DNA of 6,270 nucleotides from SpSt-28 sp044343155 (GCA_044343155.1 JAVZSS010000031.1:1-6270), one strand, 5' to 3'. Counted from the stretch's first letter, positions 1-4,718 are shown. Notes: generated from the sequence alone by a model not told the origin. A program made the numbers and translations.

Positions 1-352
1 CAAATACGTTATGGACTGTGATCTCGCCATAAATGTTAGCTAGCGTCGCTAAAGTAGTCTCAATTGGTAAATCTTCCTGCAAACTGTAGCTTCTTCTCAT
101 CACCATCTCAATGAGTTTAGTAGAATCATGAAGCAAGTTAGTTAAATTGTACATCACTAGCTCGCTTTTCTCTAGTTCTTTAGCGTCAAACTTCTCGTAG
201 CCTATCTCATCGTTAACGCCGATTTTTTCACTCTTCTCCTTGACCAAATTGGATACGATAACGTTAAAACGTGTAGATGCTCTAAGTATGTTTATCTCCA
301 TCTCTGTAACAAGCTCGGGGTATTCTTTCTTTTTTGAGGCTTTTTTAGTCAC
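1..352 (-). CDS. Helical protein, paralogue of the 578-1390 gene; C-terminus cut by window edge
   Basis: Minus-strand frame open from 352 to the window edge without a stop, about 117 codons, so the C-terminus lies outside. It is clearly related to the product of 578-1390. Matching blocks are MEINIL.(9).VSNLV.E.SEKIGV, LVMYNLTNLL, and ITVHNVF at the edge, against METDIF, LVIYNLTTLL and VTVHNLL in the neighbour. This copy has about ten extra residues after SEKIGVND. The sequence is mostly helical, charged and without signal peptide or membrane segment; function unknown. The start is uncertain. At the position where other genes here carry ATG after GGTGAG, this gene has ATA (359-361). The first accepted start codon in frame after the binding site is GTG at 350-352, which gives an N-terminus (17 residues before MEINI) close in length to the paralogue (19). 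The promoter is intact, so I treat it as a live gene. Confidence 0.8.
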   Translation of the reverse strand, partial: MTKKASKKKEYPELVTEMEINILRASTRFNVIVSNLVKEKSEKIGVNDEIGYEKFDAKELEKSELVMYNLTNLLHDSTKLIEMVMRRSYSLQEDLPIETTLATLANIYGEITVHNVF

Positions 353-365
353 ACTCGTTATTTTT

Positions 366-456
366 CTCACCAAAAGCGTTATACGCATTCATGTATATAA
401 GTTTTTTTATAAACTCTGTAGAGGATCTGAAAGAAAGGTTAAGGCTTTCGGACGTC
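366..456 (-). promoter_or_regulatory. Promoter of the truncated left-edge gene
   Basis: Minus-strand ribosome binding site GGTGAG at 366-371, TATA box (CTTATATACA) at 392-401, a second TATA-like TTTATAAAA-type stretch at 406-413, and the upstream element (plus-strand tCTGAAAG...GGACGTC) at 426-456. This upstream block matches the one at 1461-1489 almost base for base, so the promoter was duplicated together with the gene. Confidence 0.75.
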
Positions 457-489
457 ACCAATATGTCTTAGTAATTTTCTAGTAACCAA

Positions 490-510
490 GATAAAAATTA
501 TCGATAGTCT
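490..510. repeat. TATCGATA spacer element, copy 1
   Basis: Plus-strand GATAAAAATTATCGATAGTC followed by T. It lies about 93 bases upstream of the TATA box of the left-edge gene, the same distance as the copy before the paralogue at 1390. A TAATTTT stretch precedes it at 471-477. Confidence 0.8.
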
Positions 511-548
511 CTAGATAAAGAGTCAGTTCTATAGAGATGATACTAATG

Positions 549-555
549 AAAAAAA
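549..555 (-). terminator. T7 run after the 578-1390 gene
   Basis: Seven T in a row on the minus strand, 22 bases past the stop codon, without a stem-loop, as is usual for archaeal terminators. This tract is shorter than those after the other genes and does not abut the TATCGATA element. Confidence 0.45.
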
Positions 556-577
556 TGTTAATGACTTTAACGAGGGA

Positions 578-1390
578 CTACATGTTATAAAAAGTACATG
601 TCAAACTGTAAAATGCGTCATGGATCTCTCTATGTATGCTATATAGTTCTTTTCCGGTCTTTTGATAAAAGTAGTCTTCAATGACGTCAATAATTTGGTC
701 TGCCTCTGCGCTAACTTTCATGAGATTGATATAGTCGCTTAGGAAGTTCAGAATGCCCTCGGTACTTTGCGTTAGCTTCTCTTTCAGAGTTATCTCACTT
801 GTTCTAAGCTTGTTCGTGATGTCGAAAACTTTGCTCGTTAACATCTTAATAGTTTCGTCATCTGTCTGAATAAGATTACTTTCATTTAATTCTTTTTCAA
901 AGTCCTTTAGATGTGATAGCGATGTCTCTAATTCTTCAATCATGTTTTTCTTCAGTTTCGCTAAATCTTCCGTAGTAATTGAAAATTGGGCGTATTTGTA
1001 TATTTCTTCTTCTAGCGTTTTTAACGTTTCTCGTAGATCTGATGCGTTATTTGTAAGTAAATTGTGTACTGTAACCGCTCCGTGAAATTGCGCTAGTCTC
1101 GATAGACTCCCTTCTACAGTGAGATCGTTCAGGTCAACGTACATATCACTGTACATATCCAGCCTCACCGCCTCAGTGAATTTTGACACTTCATTAAGCA
1201 ACGTAGTTAAGTTATAAATTACTAAACTCTTCTGTTCTCGATTATTAACAGTAAGTTTTTCGCTTTCTCTCGCTAACTCGTTTGTCACCGCTAAGTCAAA
1301 CTTTGCTAATGCTTTAAAAATATCTGTCTCCATCTTTTTTATTGACTCGATTCGTGACCGGCTCGAGTCACCTGGAATTTGACTACTCAT
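578..1390 (-). CDS. Predicted helical coiled-coil protein, 270 aa, function unknown
   Basis: Complete gene, the largest in the window, ending in TAG at 578-580. I chose ATG at 1390, preceded by GTGA at 1398-1401. The frame is open to an upstream ATG at 1435, but that ATG lies upstream of the TATA box (1424-1433), so those 15 codons cannot be in the mRNA. The protein is charged and almost entirely helical, with long Lys/Glu/Leu-rich stretches at about residues 115-215 that look like coiled coil. There is no signal peptide or hydrophobic span. Landmarks are METDIF (20-25), YNLTTLL (59-65), a small internal repeat DMYSDMY (78-84) and VTVHNLL (106-112), which are shared with the left-edge paralogue apart from the DMY repeat. 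I do not recognise the family. A structural or scaffold role would fit the shape but is only a guess. Confidence 0.88.
   Translation of the reverse strand: MSSQIPGDSSRSRIESIKKMETDIFKALAKFDLAVTNELARESEKLTVNNREQKSLVIYNLTTLLNEVSKFTEAVRLDMYSDMYVDLNDLTVEGSLSRLAQFHGAVTVHNLLTNNASDLRETLKTLEEEIYKYAQFSITTEDLAKLKKNMIEELETSLSHLKDFEKELNESNLIQTDDETIKMLTSKVFDITNKLRTSEITLKEKLTQSTEGILNFLSDYINLMKVSAEADQIIDVIEDYFYQKTGKELYSIHREIHDAFYSLTCTFYNM
1115..1153 (-). repeat. 8-bp inverted repeat inside the 578-1390 gene
   Basis: TACAGTGA at 1115-1122 pairs perfectly with TCACTGTA at 1146-1153, with a 23-base loop. A shorter hairpin (AGTCT/AGACT, loop CGAT) lies just before it at 1095-1108. This is weaker evidence than the hairpins in 3390-3884. 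Confidence 0.4.
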
Positions 1391-1397
1391 CTTTTTA

Positions 1398-1489
1398 TCA
1401 CTAAAATAGTTATACACCTTAAAGTATATAAGCATTTCTTTTATAAAATCGATAGTGACTTTGAAAGCAAAGGCAAGGTTTTTGGACGT
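1398..1489 (-). promoter_or_regulatory. Promoter of the 578-1390 gene; sets its start at 1390
   Basis: GTGA ribosome binding site at 1398-1401, TATA box GCTTATATAC at 1424-1433, a second TATA-like stretch TTTTATAAAA around 1438-1447, and the upstream element TTGAAAG...GGACGT (plus strand) at 1461-1489. TATA centre to ATG is about 36-38 bases. The ttttataaaatc.atag stretch is shared with the promoter of the 3390-3884 gene. Confidence 0.8.
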
Positions 1490-1523
1490 ATAGAAATGGT
1501 CTTAGGAAATTTTTCTTCACAGT

Positions 1524-1544
1524 GATAAAAATTATTGATAGTCC
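1524..1544. repeat. TATCGATA spacer element, copy 2
   Basis: Plus-strand GATAAAAATTATTGATAGTC followed by C, 27 bases from the stop codon of the gene to its right and about 96 from the TATA box of the next gene. A GGAAATTTTT box precedes it at 1506-1515. Confidence 0.8.
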
Positions 1545-1550
1545 TATGAG

Positions 1551-1571
1551 AAGGAAAAAGAAAAATAAAAA
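1551..1571 (-). terminator. T-rich tract directly after the 1572-1901 gene
   Basis: The minus strand reads TTTTTATTTTTCTTTTTCC immediately after the TAA stop and ends 6 bases before TATCGATA copy 2. Consistent with an archaeal U-tract terminator; no stem is visible. Confidence 0.6.
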
Positions 1572-1901
1572 TTACTCCTCCTTATGTTTTACAAAGACAT
1601 AAACCTCTGTTCCTCCGTAATTTCTGTGATAGTCCAGAGTAAACCCTAGCTCGTTTTCAAAAGTATTTATCATAACGTTAGCCTCCACAAATTCGATAGT
1701 TATGAATTTATCTTTTGTTTCTACATAAATAGAAGCCACTTCAGTGTATCCGTAAGTTCCCGGGATTTTTGTATAGTGTGACTGGGCGTCAACTCTTGTA
1801 ACCTTTGTATTAGTCACTACTTCTTTTATCACTTTAGCCTGCTCTTCCGGTGACCAGGTCGGTCTCACGTATACTTTTTCCATTTCTTGTTTCGTTTCCA
1901 T
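1572..1901 (-). CDS. 109-aa protein with C-terminal RNYGG motif, paralogue of 4719-5048
   Basis: ATG at 1901 is preceded by GTGAG at 1905-1909 and a TATA box about 34 bases away, so the first Met is supported over Met7. The N-terminal 20 residues are charged and probably flexible. A helix follows at about 17-32, then beta-rich segments, including FITIEFVEANVMI (66-78), and a final YHRNYGGTEVYVFV (91-104). The second half matches the equal-length product of 4719-5048 (there VEYVDSHILF and IYRNYGGLEYYLM), with little similarity in the first half. There is no signal peptide, membrane span or metal-binding motif. The conserved RNYGG loop with flanking strands is the likeliest functional site. Small soluble viral protein of unknown role; I do not recognise the family. 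Confidence 0.87.
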   Translation of the reverse strand: METKQEMEKVYVRPTWSPEEQAKVIKEVVTNTKVTRVDAQSHYTKIPGTYGYTEVASIYVETKDKFITIEFVEANVMINTFENELGFTLDYHRNYGGTEVYVFVKHKEE

Positions 1902-1904
1902 TTT

Positions 1905-1984
1905 CTCACTAACATTATATTACGCAAACTTATATATAAAGTTTTCTCTACAATCGTCAGACATATTGAAACTCAGTTAACGTC
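1905..1984 (-). promoter_or_regulatory. Promoter of the 1572-1901 gene
   Basis: GTGAG at 1905-1909 with only three bases to ATG, TATA box TTTATATATAA at 1930-1940, and the upstream element TTGAAACTcagTTAACGTC (plus strand) at 1966-1984, about 31 bases beyond the TATA centre. Confidence 0.8.
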
Positions 1985-2055
1985 AGTAAGTTTTTCTTAG
2001 TGTCGGGTCATTGTTATTACCGTGATGTGTAGTATTGTAAATTTCTCTAGTGAAT

Positions 2056-2076
2056 GAAAAAAATTATCGATAGTCT
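2056..2076. repeat. TATCGATA spacer element, copy 3
   Basis: Plus-strand GAAAAAAATTATCGATAGTC followed by T, preceded by a TTGTAAATTT box at 2036-2045. Distal position, about 121 bases from the TATA box. Confidence 0.8.
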
Positions 2077-2080
2077 TGGA

Positions 2081-2098
2081 ATAAAAAAGAAGAAAAAC
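2081..2098 (-). terminator. T-rich tract after the 2106-2504 gene
   Basis: Minus-strand TTTTTCTTCTTTTTTAT lies 7 bases past the TAG stop and ends 4 bases from TATCGATA copy 3. Confidence 0.55.
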
Positions 2099-2105
2099 AT
2101 GAAAG

Positions 2106-2504
2106 CTAAGGTAGTAAATTTCTAAACTTCTGGACTAGTGGTAACGCTCGCATGCATGCTTTTTGCACTTCTGCGTCACTGTCTCTAACGTGAATAAGGA
2201 CATCTATGACGGTCTCGGGATGACCGTGGCTAGGCGAAATCTCAATTTCTTCAGGCTCGTTTTCTGCAACGTTATCGTCAAGATAAACGTTAAGTCCCCG
2301 CTCCGTGTTCTCGTATGACCACCCGATGCCCTCGTACACCGGGTCTAGTAATTTACACTGTTCTATGATCTTTTCAGTCTTTTTTAATAGTCTTGAAATT
2401 TTAGCGAGATTCATCTTATCATGCGGTAGTTTGATATAGAATATGTAGCCCTTATCTGCGATTGTCAGCTCTACGATCGGATTCTCAAGTTTTTCCTCAG
2501 TCAT
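2106..2504 (-). CDS. 132-aa alpha/beta protein of an apparent three-member family, function unknown
   Basis: I start at ATG 2504, which sits five bases after GGTGA (2510-2514) and about 34 bases from the TATA box. The open frame extends to a TTG at 2531, and that codon and an ATG at 2522 lie at or too close to the TATA box. Visible order: strand YIFYIKLP (20-27), helix 31-52, strands around IGWSYENTERGLNVYLDD (60-77) and EIEIS (86-90), strand VIDVLIHVRD (99-108), final helix 110-130 ending FRNLLP. The segment 78-96 is acidic, then SHGH. Same length and element order as the 5343-5741 product (also 132 aa, ending KMLP), and similar to 2725-3129, whose IDIVLFIRA aligns with VIDVLIHVR. Pairwise identity is low, so common ancestry is probable rather than certain. 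No enzymatic signature; soluble, two Cys (50, 117). Confidence 0.87.
   Translation of the reverse strand: MTEEKLENPIVELTIADKGYIFYIKLPHDKMNLAKISRLLKKTEKIIEQCKLLDPVYEGIGWSYENTERGLNVYLDDNVAENEPEEIEISPSHGHPETVIDVLIHVRDSDAEVQKACMRALPLVQKFRNLLP
2268..2291 (-). repeat. 9-pair inverted repeat with one bulge inside the 2106-2504 gene
   Basis: AACGTTATC (2268-2276) faces GATAAACGTT (2282-2291) across five bases, with one extra A in the right arm. A second, 6-pair hairpin (ACGGTC/GACCGT) lies at 2209-2227. Confidence 0.4.
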
Positions 2505-2509
2505 TTCTT

Positions 2510-2591
2510 TCACCTTAGTCATATTACACAAACATATATATAAAAATTGTGATCGCTCAATCTTTCGTCAAACTGAAACTTCATTAACGTC
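2510..2591 (-). promoter_or_regulatory. Promoter of the 2106-2504 gene; rules out the longer frame
   Basis: GGTGA at 2510-2514, TATA box TTTTATATATAT at 2533-2544, and the upstream element CTGAAACTtcaTTAACGTC (plus strand) at 2573-2591. The long-frame TTG at 2531 adjoins the TATA box. Confidence 0.8.
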
Positions 2592-2671
2592 ATTGTTAAT
2601 ATAGCGCATGATAAAGGAAAATAGGTTTTATTTCTCTTACAAAAGTTAGTTTGTAATTTTCTATTGTAGGA

Positions 2672-2692
2672 GATAAAAATCATTGATAACCC
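2672..2692. repeat. TATCGATA spacer element, copy 4
   Basis: Plus-strand GATAAAAATCATTGATAACC followed by C. The left half has ATCATT instead of ATTATT. A TTTGTAATTTT box precedes it at 2650-2660. About 134 bases from the TATA box. Confidence 0.7.
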
Positions 2693-2697
2693 CCACC

Positions 2698-2721
2698 AAA
2701 AAGAGAGAAAAATAAAAAATA
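2698..2721 (-). terminator. T-rich tract after the 2725-3129 gene
   Basis: Minus-strand ATATTTTTTATTTTTCTCTC begins 3 bases past the stop and ends 5 bases from TATCGATA copy 4. Confidence 0.55.
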
Positions 2722-2724
2722 TAT

Positions 2725-3129
2725 TTACAGATTAGACAGAAAGTCTAATAGTTTTTGGGCTTTGCCAATTAATTTTACCGCTCTGTTTATAATTTCAGTA
2801 AGCTCTTTATTCTCGTTAGCTCGAATAAAAAGCACTATGTCTATCGCTTTAACACCTTCATCTAAACTAGTATATGCGTTTTGCGTTATGATAATTGTAT
2901 CATGAATTTCTTCAGTGGTACTTAAGACTAAGTCAAATCTTCGTTTTTCTGTAGTTTCACTTGTATAATATTCTCTTTCTCTATGTGGATTTTTAACTAA
3001 CTTATTGTTAATAAGTTGCTTTAATGTCCATTCTAACGCTTCTTTCGTCTCTCTGTTAGATATGCGTGTTTCGAAAGAAAAACCACGCATATCTATGACT
3101 GTAGCATCCTCATAAACTGAGATTTCCAT
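2725..3129 (-). CDS. 134-aa alpha/beta protein, probable relative of 2106-2504 and 5343-5741
   Basis: Start chosen at ATG 3129, preceded by GGTGA at 3135-3139. The earlier ATG at 3141 overlaps the expected transcription start, only about 25 bases from the TATA centre (here the upstream ATGGTGA supplies the binding site). Order of elements: strand about 9-23 (ATVIDMRGFSFETRI), helix 26-42, basic segment with NPHREREYYTS, strand RRFDLVLST (63-71), strand DTIIITQN (77-84), strand AIDIVLFIRA (95-104), C-terminal helix 107-133. IDIVLFIR aligns with VIDVLIHVR of the 2106-2504 product. No catalytic motif, signal or membrane span. Unknown function; a small soluble viral protein. The coding strand also contains several perfect inverted repeats, listed separately. 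Confidence 0.87.
   Translation of the reverse strand: MEISVYEDATVIDMRGFSFETRISNRETKEALEWTLKQLINNKLVKNPHREREYYTSETTEKRRFDLVLSTTEEIHDTIIITQNAYTSLDEGVKAIDIVLFIRANENKELTEIINRAVKLIGKAQKLLDFLSNL
2731..2749 (-). repeat. 7-bp perfect hairpin at the 3' end of the 2725-3129 gene
   Basis: ATTAGAC / GTCTAAT with a five-base loop AGAAA, four codons or fewer from the stop. Because it sits just before the T-rich tract it could also assist termination or protect the mRNA end. Confidence 0.5.
2999..3017 (-). repeat. 8-bp perfect hairpin in the 2725-3129 gene
   Basis: AACTTATT (2999-3006) and AATAAGTT (3010-3017) flank a three-base loop. A-T-rich, so individually less telling than the 12-pair one nearby. Confidence 0.45.
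3057..3095 (-). repeat. 12-bp perfect inverted repeat near the 5' end of the 2725-3129 gene
   Basis: TAGATATGCGTG (3057-3068) is exactly complementary to CACGCATATCTA (3084-3095), with a 15-base loop containing TTTCGAAA. It falls at codons 12-24, early in the mRNA, where a stable stem could influence translation. Confidence 0.7.
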
Positions 3130-3134
3130 TTTTT

Positions 3135-3216
3135 TCACCATATTAATAACACGTTTCTTAACTTATAAACATTTCTATTATCAAATCATCCGTTTATTTG
3201 AAACTACTTTAATGTC
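3135..3216 (-). promoter_or_regulatory. Promoter of the 2725-3129 gene
   Basis: GGTGA at 3135-3139, TATA box GTTTATAAGT at 3162-3171, and the upstream element TTGAAACTacttTAATGTC (plus strand) at 3198-3216, which closely matches the one at 5115-5133. Confidence 0.8.
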
Positions 3217-3238
3217 ACTGAATTTTGTGATTTGTAAT

Positions 3239-3259
3239 GAAAAAAATTATCGATAGGGC
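3239..3259. repeat. TATCGATA spacer element, copy 5 (proximal of a pair)
   Basis: Plus-strand GAAAAAAATTATCGATAGGG followed by C, about 73 bases from the TATA box and exactly 57 bases from copy 6. Not followed by a T-tract, unlike the distal copies. Confidence 0.8.
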
Positions 3260-3295
3260 TAGCTAAAAGTCTATTTGTAAATTTATTCGGGACAT

Positions 3296-3316
3296 GAAAA
3301 AAATTATCGATAGTCC
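3296..3316. repeat. TATCGATA spacer element, copy 6 (distal of a pair)
   Basis: Plus-strand GAAAAAAATTATCGATAGTC followed by C, preceded by TTTGTAAATTT at 3275-3285. About 130 bases from the TATA box. Confidence 0.8.
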
Positions 3317-3322
3317 GCCCCT

Positions 3323-3382
3323 GAAAAAGGAAAATAAAATAAAAATAGAAGGACTATAATAAATAACACAAAAAATAAAAAT
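3323..3382 (-). terminator. T-rich tracts after the 3390-3884 gene
   Basis: Two minus-strand T-rich blocks, one at about 3370-3382 next to the TAA stop and one at about 3323-3347 that ends 6 bases from TATCGATA copy 6. Confidence 0.5.
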
Positions 3383-3389
3383 ACTAAAT

Positions 3390-3884
3390 TTAGGCTTCGG
3401 GGTCAGTCAGCATTTCATTAAGTTTAAATACAGATTGCTTTATTTCTTCCCAGCCCGTTCCTTTGTCTCCTACGCTTGGGATATATAGGAGATCGTGGTA
3501 GCCCGGTAGGGCGTCAAAAAACGCCTGGACGACGGGGTTCTCGCTCCTACCGGGTACCACGTAATCCCCGATTGCGGTGTCAATTGACCTTAGCTTTCCT
3601 CTCTCGTTCAAATAAACGAGAGAGGCTTTAATGCCTGCGCCACGACTATCTCGATAGCCGTGAGTACTCAACAGTACATACCTGCCTGGTAGTAGGCGGT
3701 ATTCTACCGCCCACACCAAGCCCTTATGAGAGTACCCTTTTATAAAGTCTTTCTTTTTCAAACTATACAATAAATGATACTCAAAAGTATTAGTGTAAGT
3801 TCCAAAATTGAAACTTACACTTATAGCTTTAGGGGCGGTTTGACCCCCCGCCCCGCTGGGGTTTCCACTAACTTCTTGAGTCAT
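3390..3884 (-). CDS. 164-aa Gly/Pro-rich protein encoded by an unusually hairpin-rich, G+C-richer gene
   Basis: Start at ATG 3884, 35 bases from the TATA centre; the GTG at 3893 is part of the weak binding site AGTGG (3890-3894), not a start. The first ~19 residues (GNPSGAGGQTAPK region) are Gly/Pro/Ser-rich and probably disordered. Beta segments follow: AISVSFNFGTY (20-30), FEYHLLYSL (34-42), LVWAVEYRLL (56-65), YVLLSTHGY (69-77), IKASLVYL (85-92). Then a loop with DYVVPGRSENP (107-117), a short helix VVQAFFDALP, and a C-terminal helix 145-159. No family recognised, and no clear kinship with the other proteins here. Base composition is visibly richer in G+C than its neighbours, with GC blocks at 3832-3861. 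At least seven strong inverted repeats run through the coding sequence, suggesting selection on RNA or DNA structure or a different origin from the flanking genes. Confidence 0.88.
   Translation of the reverse strand: MTQEVSGNPSGAGGQTAPKAISVSFNFGTYTNTFEYHLLYSLKKKDFIKGYSHKGLVWAVEYRLLPGRYVLLSTHGYRDSRGAGIKASLVYLNERGKLRSIDTAIGDYVVPGRSENPVVQAFFDALPGYHDLLYIPSVGDKGTGWEEIKQSVFKLNEMLTDPEA
3466..3492 (-). repeat. 7-bp hairpin in the 3390-3884 gene
   Basis: TCTCCTA (3466-3472) / TAGGAGA (3486-3492), 13-base loop. It directly adjoins the long inverted repeat starting at 3494. Confidence 0.5.
3494..3561 (-). repeat. 16-pair inverted repeat with nested hairpin, inside the 3390-3884 gene
   Basis: The left arm 3494-3510 and right arm 3546-3561 pair at 16 positions with a single unpaired base (G3501). 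The 35-base intervening part contains a second stem that abuts the first, GGCGT (3510-3514) / ACGCC (3521-3525), loop CAAAAA. The arms encode YVVPGR and ALPGYH. G+C-rich, so it should be stable even in a thermophile. Confidence 0.85.
3598..3625 (-). repeat. 11-bp perfect hairpin in the 3390-3884 gene
   Basis: CCTCTCTCGTT (3598-3608) and AACGAGAGAGG (3615-3625) are exact complements around a six-base loop CAAATA. On the mRNA it spans the codons for ASLVYLNERG. Confidence 0.85.
3641..3662 (-). repeat. 9-pair hairpin with CGAG tetraloop in the 3390-3884 gene
   Basis: In the mRNA (minus) sense CACGGCTAT pairs with ATAGTCGTG, including one G-T(U) pair. The mismatch on the plus strand is A/C, so the stem is better as mRNA than as its complement. 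It is followed at once by GTACT/AGTAC (3664-3668 / 3673-3677, loop CAAC). Confidence 0.75.
3678..3711 (-). repeat. Two mutually exclusive hairpins in the 3390-3884 gene
   Basis: GGCGGTA (3695-3701) / TACCGCC (3705-3711) forms a perfect 7-bp stem with loop TTC. The same GGCGGTAT region can pair instead with 3678-3687 (ATACC, bulged T, GCCT) as a 9-pair stem. The two cannot form together, an arrangement reminiscent of alternative RNA folds. Confidence 0.6.
3792..3821 (-). repeat. 10-bp perfect hairpin in the 3390-3884 gene
   Basis: AGTGTAAGTT (3792-3801) / AACTTACACT (3812-3821), ten-base loop, preceded without spacing by a 5-bp hairpin ATACT/AGTAT (3777-3790). It spans codons 22-31 of the mRNA. 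Confidence 0.75.
3832..3861 (-). repeat. G+C hairpins close to the start of the 3390-3884 gene
   Basis: GGGGCGG (3832-3838) / CCGCCCC (3848-3854), loop of nine. The CCCC at 3851-3854 can instead pair with GGGG at 3858-3861. Together they cover codons 8-18 of the mRNA, the low-complexity Gly/Pro segment. Confidence 0.6.
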
Positions 3885-3889
3885 TTTTT

Positions 3890-3971
3890 CCACTAATTTC
3901 AGATTACACTTGTTAGTATATAAGTCTATCCTTTATAAAATCTATAGATAGTTTGAAAGTGAGTTAACGAG
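3890..3971 (-). promoter_or_regulatory. Promoter of the 3390-3884 gene
   Basis: Weak binding site AGTGG at 3890-3894 (others here have GTGA), TATA box ACTTATATACT at 3915-3925, second TATA-like TTTTATAAA at 3931-3939, and the upstream element TTGAAAGTgagTTAACGAG (plus strand) at 3953-3971. The stretch 3930-3959 resembles 1438-1467 before the 1390 start. Confidence 0.75.
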
Positions 3972-4052
3972 TATCTGATTTTGCACCAATGCATCAAATA
4001 ATACATAATATAAATGTCTAAAAACATTAAACTGAAAATTTATCTCTAACCT

Positions 4053-4073
4053 GATAAAAATTATTGAGAATCC
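4053..4073. repeat. TATCGATA spacer element, copy 7 (diverged)
   Basis: Plus-strand GATAAAAATTATTGAGAATC followed by C; the core is TATTGAGA here instead of TATTGATA. A GAAAATTTAT box precedes it at 4034-4043. About 133 bases from the TATA box. Confidence 0.7.
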
Positions 4074-4078
4074 ACACA

Positions 4079-4115
4079 TAAAAAGAGAAAAAAAGAGATA
4101 AAGAAAAAATAAAAA
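4079..4115 (-). terminator. T-rich tract after the 4116-4472 gene
   Basis: The minus strand runs straight from the TAA stop into TTTTTATTTTTTCTTTATC and further T-rich sequence, ending 5 bases from TATCGATA copy 7. Confidence 0.6.
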
Positions 4116-4472
4116 TTACGAGGAATATGGCATAAACTCTATTCTACTCTTTTGTAGTTTCTTCAAGATATCTTTTATAATATTTATAGCAAACTTGTCA
4201 TCAGAATTTTGGCTATATTTATCGTAAATTCTAATTTCAGTAGTACCCTCAAATTGATCATAAAAAAAGTAAATATAGATATTATCGCTATCAGTATTAC
4301 TAAAGTATAAATTTAATTTTTTATAACTATATTTAACTAAATCTGAATTTATTTCCTTTTTCATGTATTTAAAATTTTCTAGACATTCTCTTAACTTAGA
4401 TTCCACAAAAAATAAAGACTTATTTGATGTCACATAATAATTTTTGGATTTCTTAACTTTTAATAGGTTCAT
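4116..4472 (-). CDS. 118-aa Lys/Tyr/Asn-rich protein, function unknown
   Basis: Start at ATG 4472 after GTGAG (4477-4481), 37 bases from the TATA centre. The frame's first ATG at 4505 lies within the TATA box and is rejected. The protein begins with a basic segment (KVKKSK), has an amphipathic helix at about 22-41, three strands at about 46-58 (VKYSYKKLNLYFS), 64-72 (NIYIYFFYD) and 77-84 (TTEIRIYD), then a C-terminal helix 93-109 (KFAINIIKDILKKLQKS). The helix, three strands, helix order recalls the 132-134-residue proteins nearby, but I cannot align it convincingly. Strong Lys/Asn/Tyr/Ile bias follows from the very A+T-rich composition, lower in G+C than the genes left of 3884. No signal peptide or membrane segment. 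Confidence 0.85.
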   Translation of the reverse strand: MNLLKVKKSKNYYVTSNKSLFFVESKLRECLENFKYMKKEINSDLVKYSYKKLNLYFSNTDSDNIYIYFFYDQFEGTTEIRIYDKYSQNSDDKFAINIIKDILKKLQKSRIEFMPYSS

Positions 4473-4476
4473 TTTA

Positions 4477-4565
4477 CTCACTATTTTTATATTACGTTTA
4501 TACACTTATAAATCTTTTCTAAATGAATCACTAGTTAATTTAAAAGAGCTTAAACACTACTGAAT
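4477..4565 (-). promoter_or_regulatory. Promoter of the 4116-4472 gene
   Basis: GTGAG at 4477-4481 and TATA box ATTTATAAG at 4505-4513. The 29 bases 4506-4534 are identical to 5081-5109 before the next gene. The upstream element is the most diverged of the set (TTTAAAAGagcTTAAAC, from 4539). Confidence 0.75.
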
Positions 4566-4578
4566 TTTTGTTAATGTG

Positions 4579-4657
4579 TGAAAAAGGTAGTAATAAGCCG
4601 AAATGAAAAGCTAAATTGGAAATTTATAGTTATCTTGATAAAAATTATTGATAACCC
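4579..4657. repeat. TATCGATA spacer element, copy 8, with a decayed partner
   Basis: The intact copy is at 4637-4657 (GATAAAAATTATTGATAACC then C). A degenerate version (GAAAAAGGTAGTAATAAG) begins at 4579, 58 bases away, the spacing of the pairs at 3239/3296 and 5156/5214, so this spacer once probably held a pair. Confidence 0.65.
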
Positions 4658-4662
4658 ACACA

Positions 4663-4717
4663 CAAAAAAGAGAAAAAGAGAGAGATAAAAAACACAAAAA
4701 TAGAAAAATAAAAAATA
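4663..4717 (-). terminator. Long T-rich tract after the 4719-5048 gene
   Basis: More than 50 minus-strand bases made almost only of T with scattered C, A and G, starting just past the stop and running up to about 5 bases from TATCGATA copy 8. Confidence 0.55.
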
Positions 4718-4718
4718 A

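Noticed and set aside
240..482. 80-codon open frame on the plus strand
   Set aside because: It lies over the left-edge minus-strand gene and its promoter, has no promoter or binding site of its own, and the opposite frame shows clear homology to its neighbour.
1391..1435. Longer N-terminus for the 578-1390 gene
   Set aside because: The added codons contain the TATA box. The same reasoning removes the longer starts at 2531, 3141 and 4505; those at 3893 and 5750 are the ribosome binding sites.
2150..2159. Palindrome GCATGCATGC as an operator
   Set aside because: Inside a coding region, single copy, and a tandem-ATGC word of this kind is plausible by chance.
2888..2943. Small perfect hairpins ATGATA/TATCAT and ACTTA/TAAGT as separate features
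   Set aside because: Stems of 5-6 A-T-rich pairs are expected by chance, so they are mentioned only as part of the density argument.
3494..3561. Intrinsic terminator or insertion-sequence ends
   Set aside because: No U-tract follows the stem, no transposase is present, the frame is uninterrupted, and the arms code sensibly for protein.
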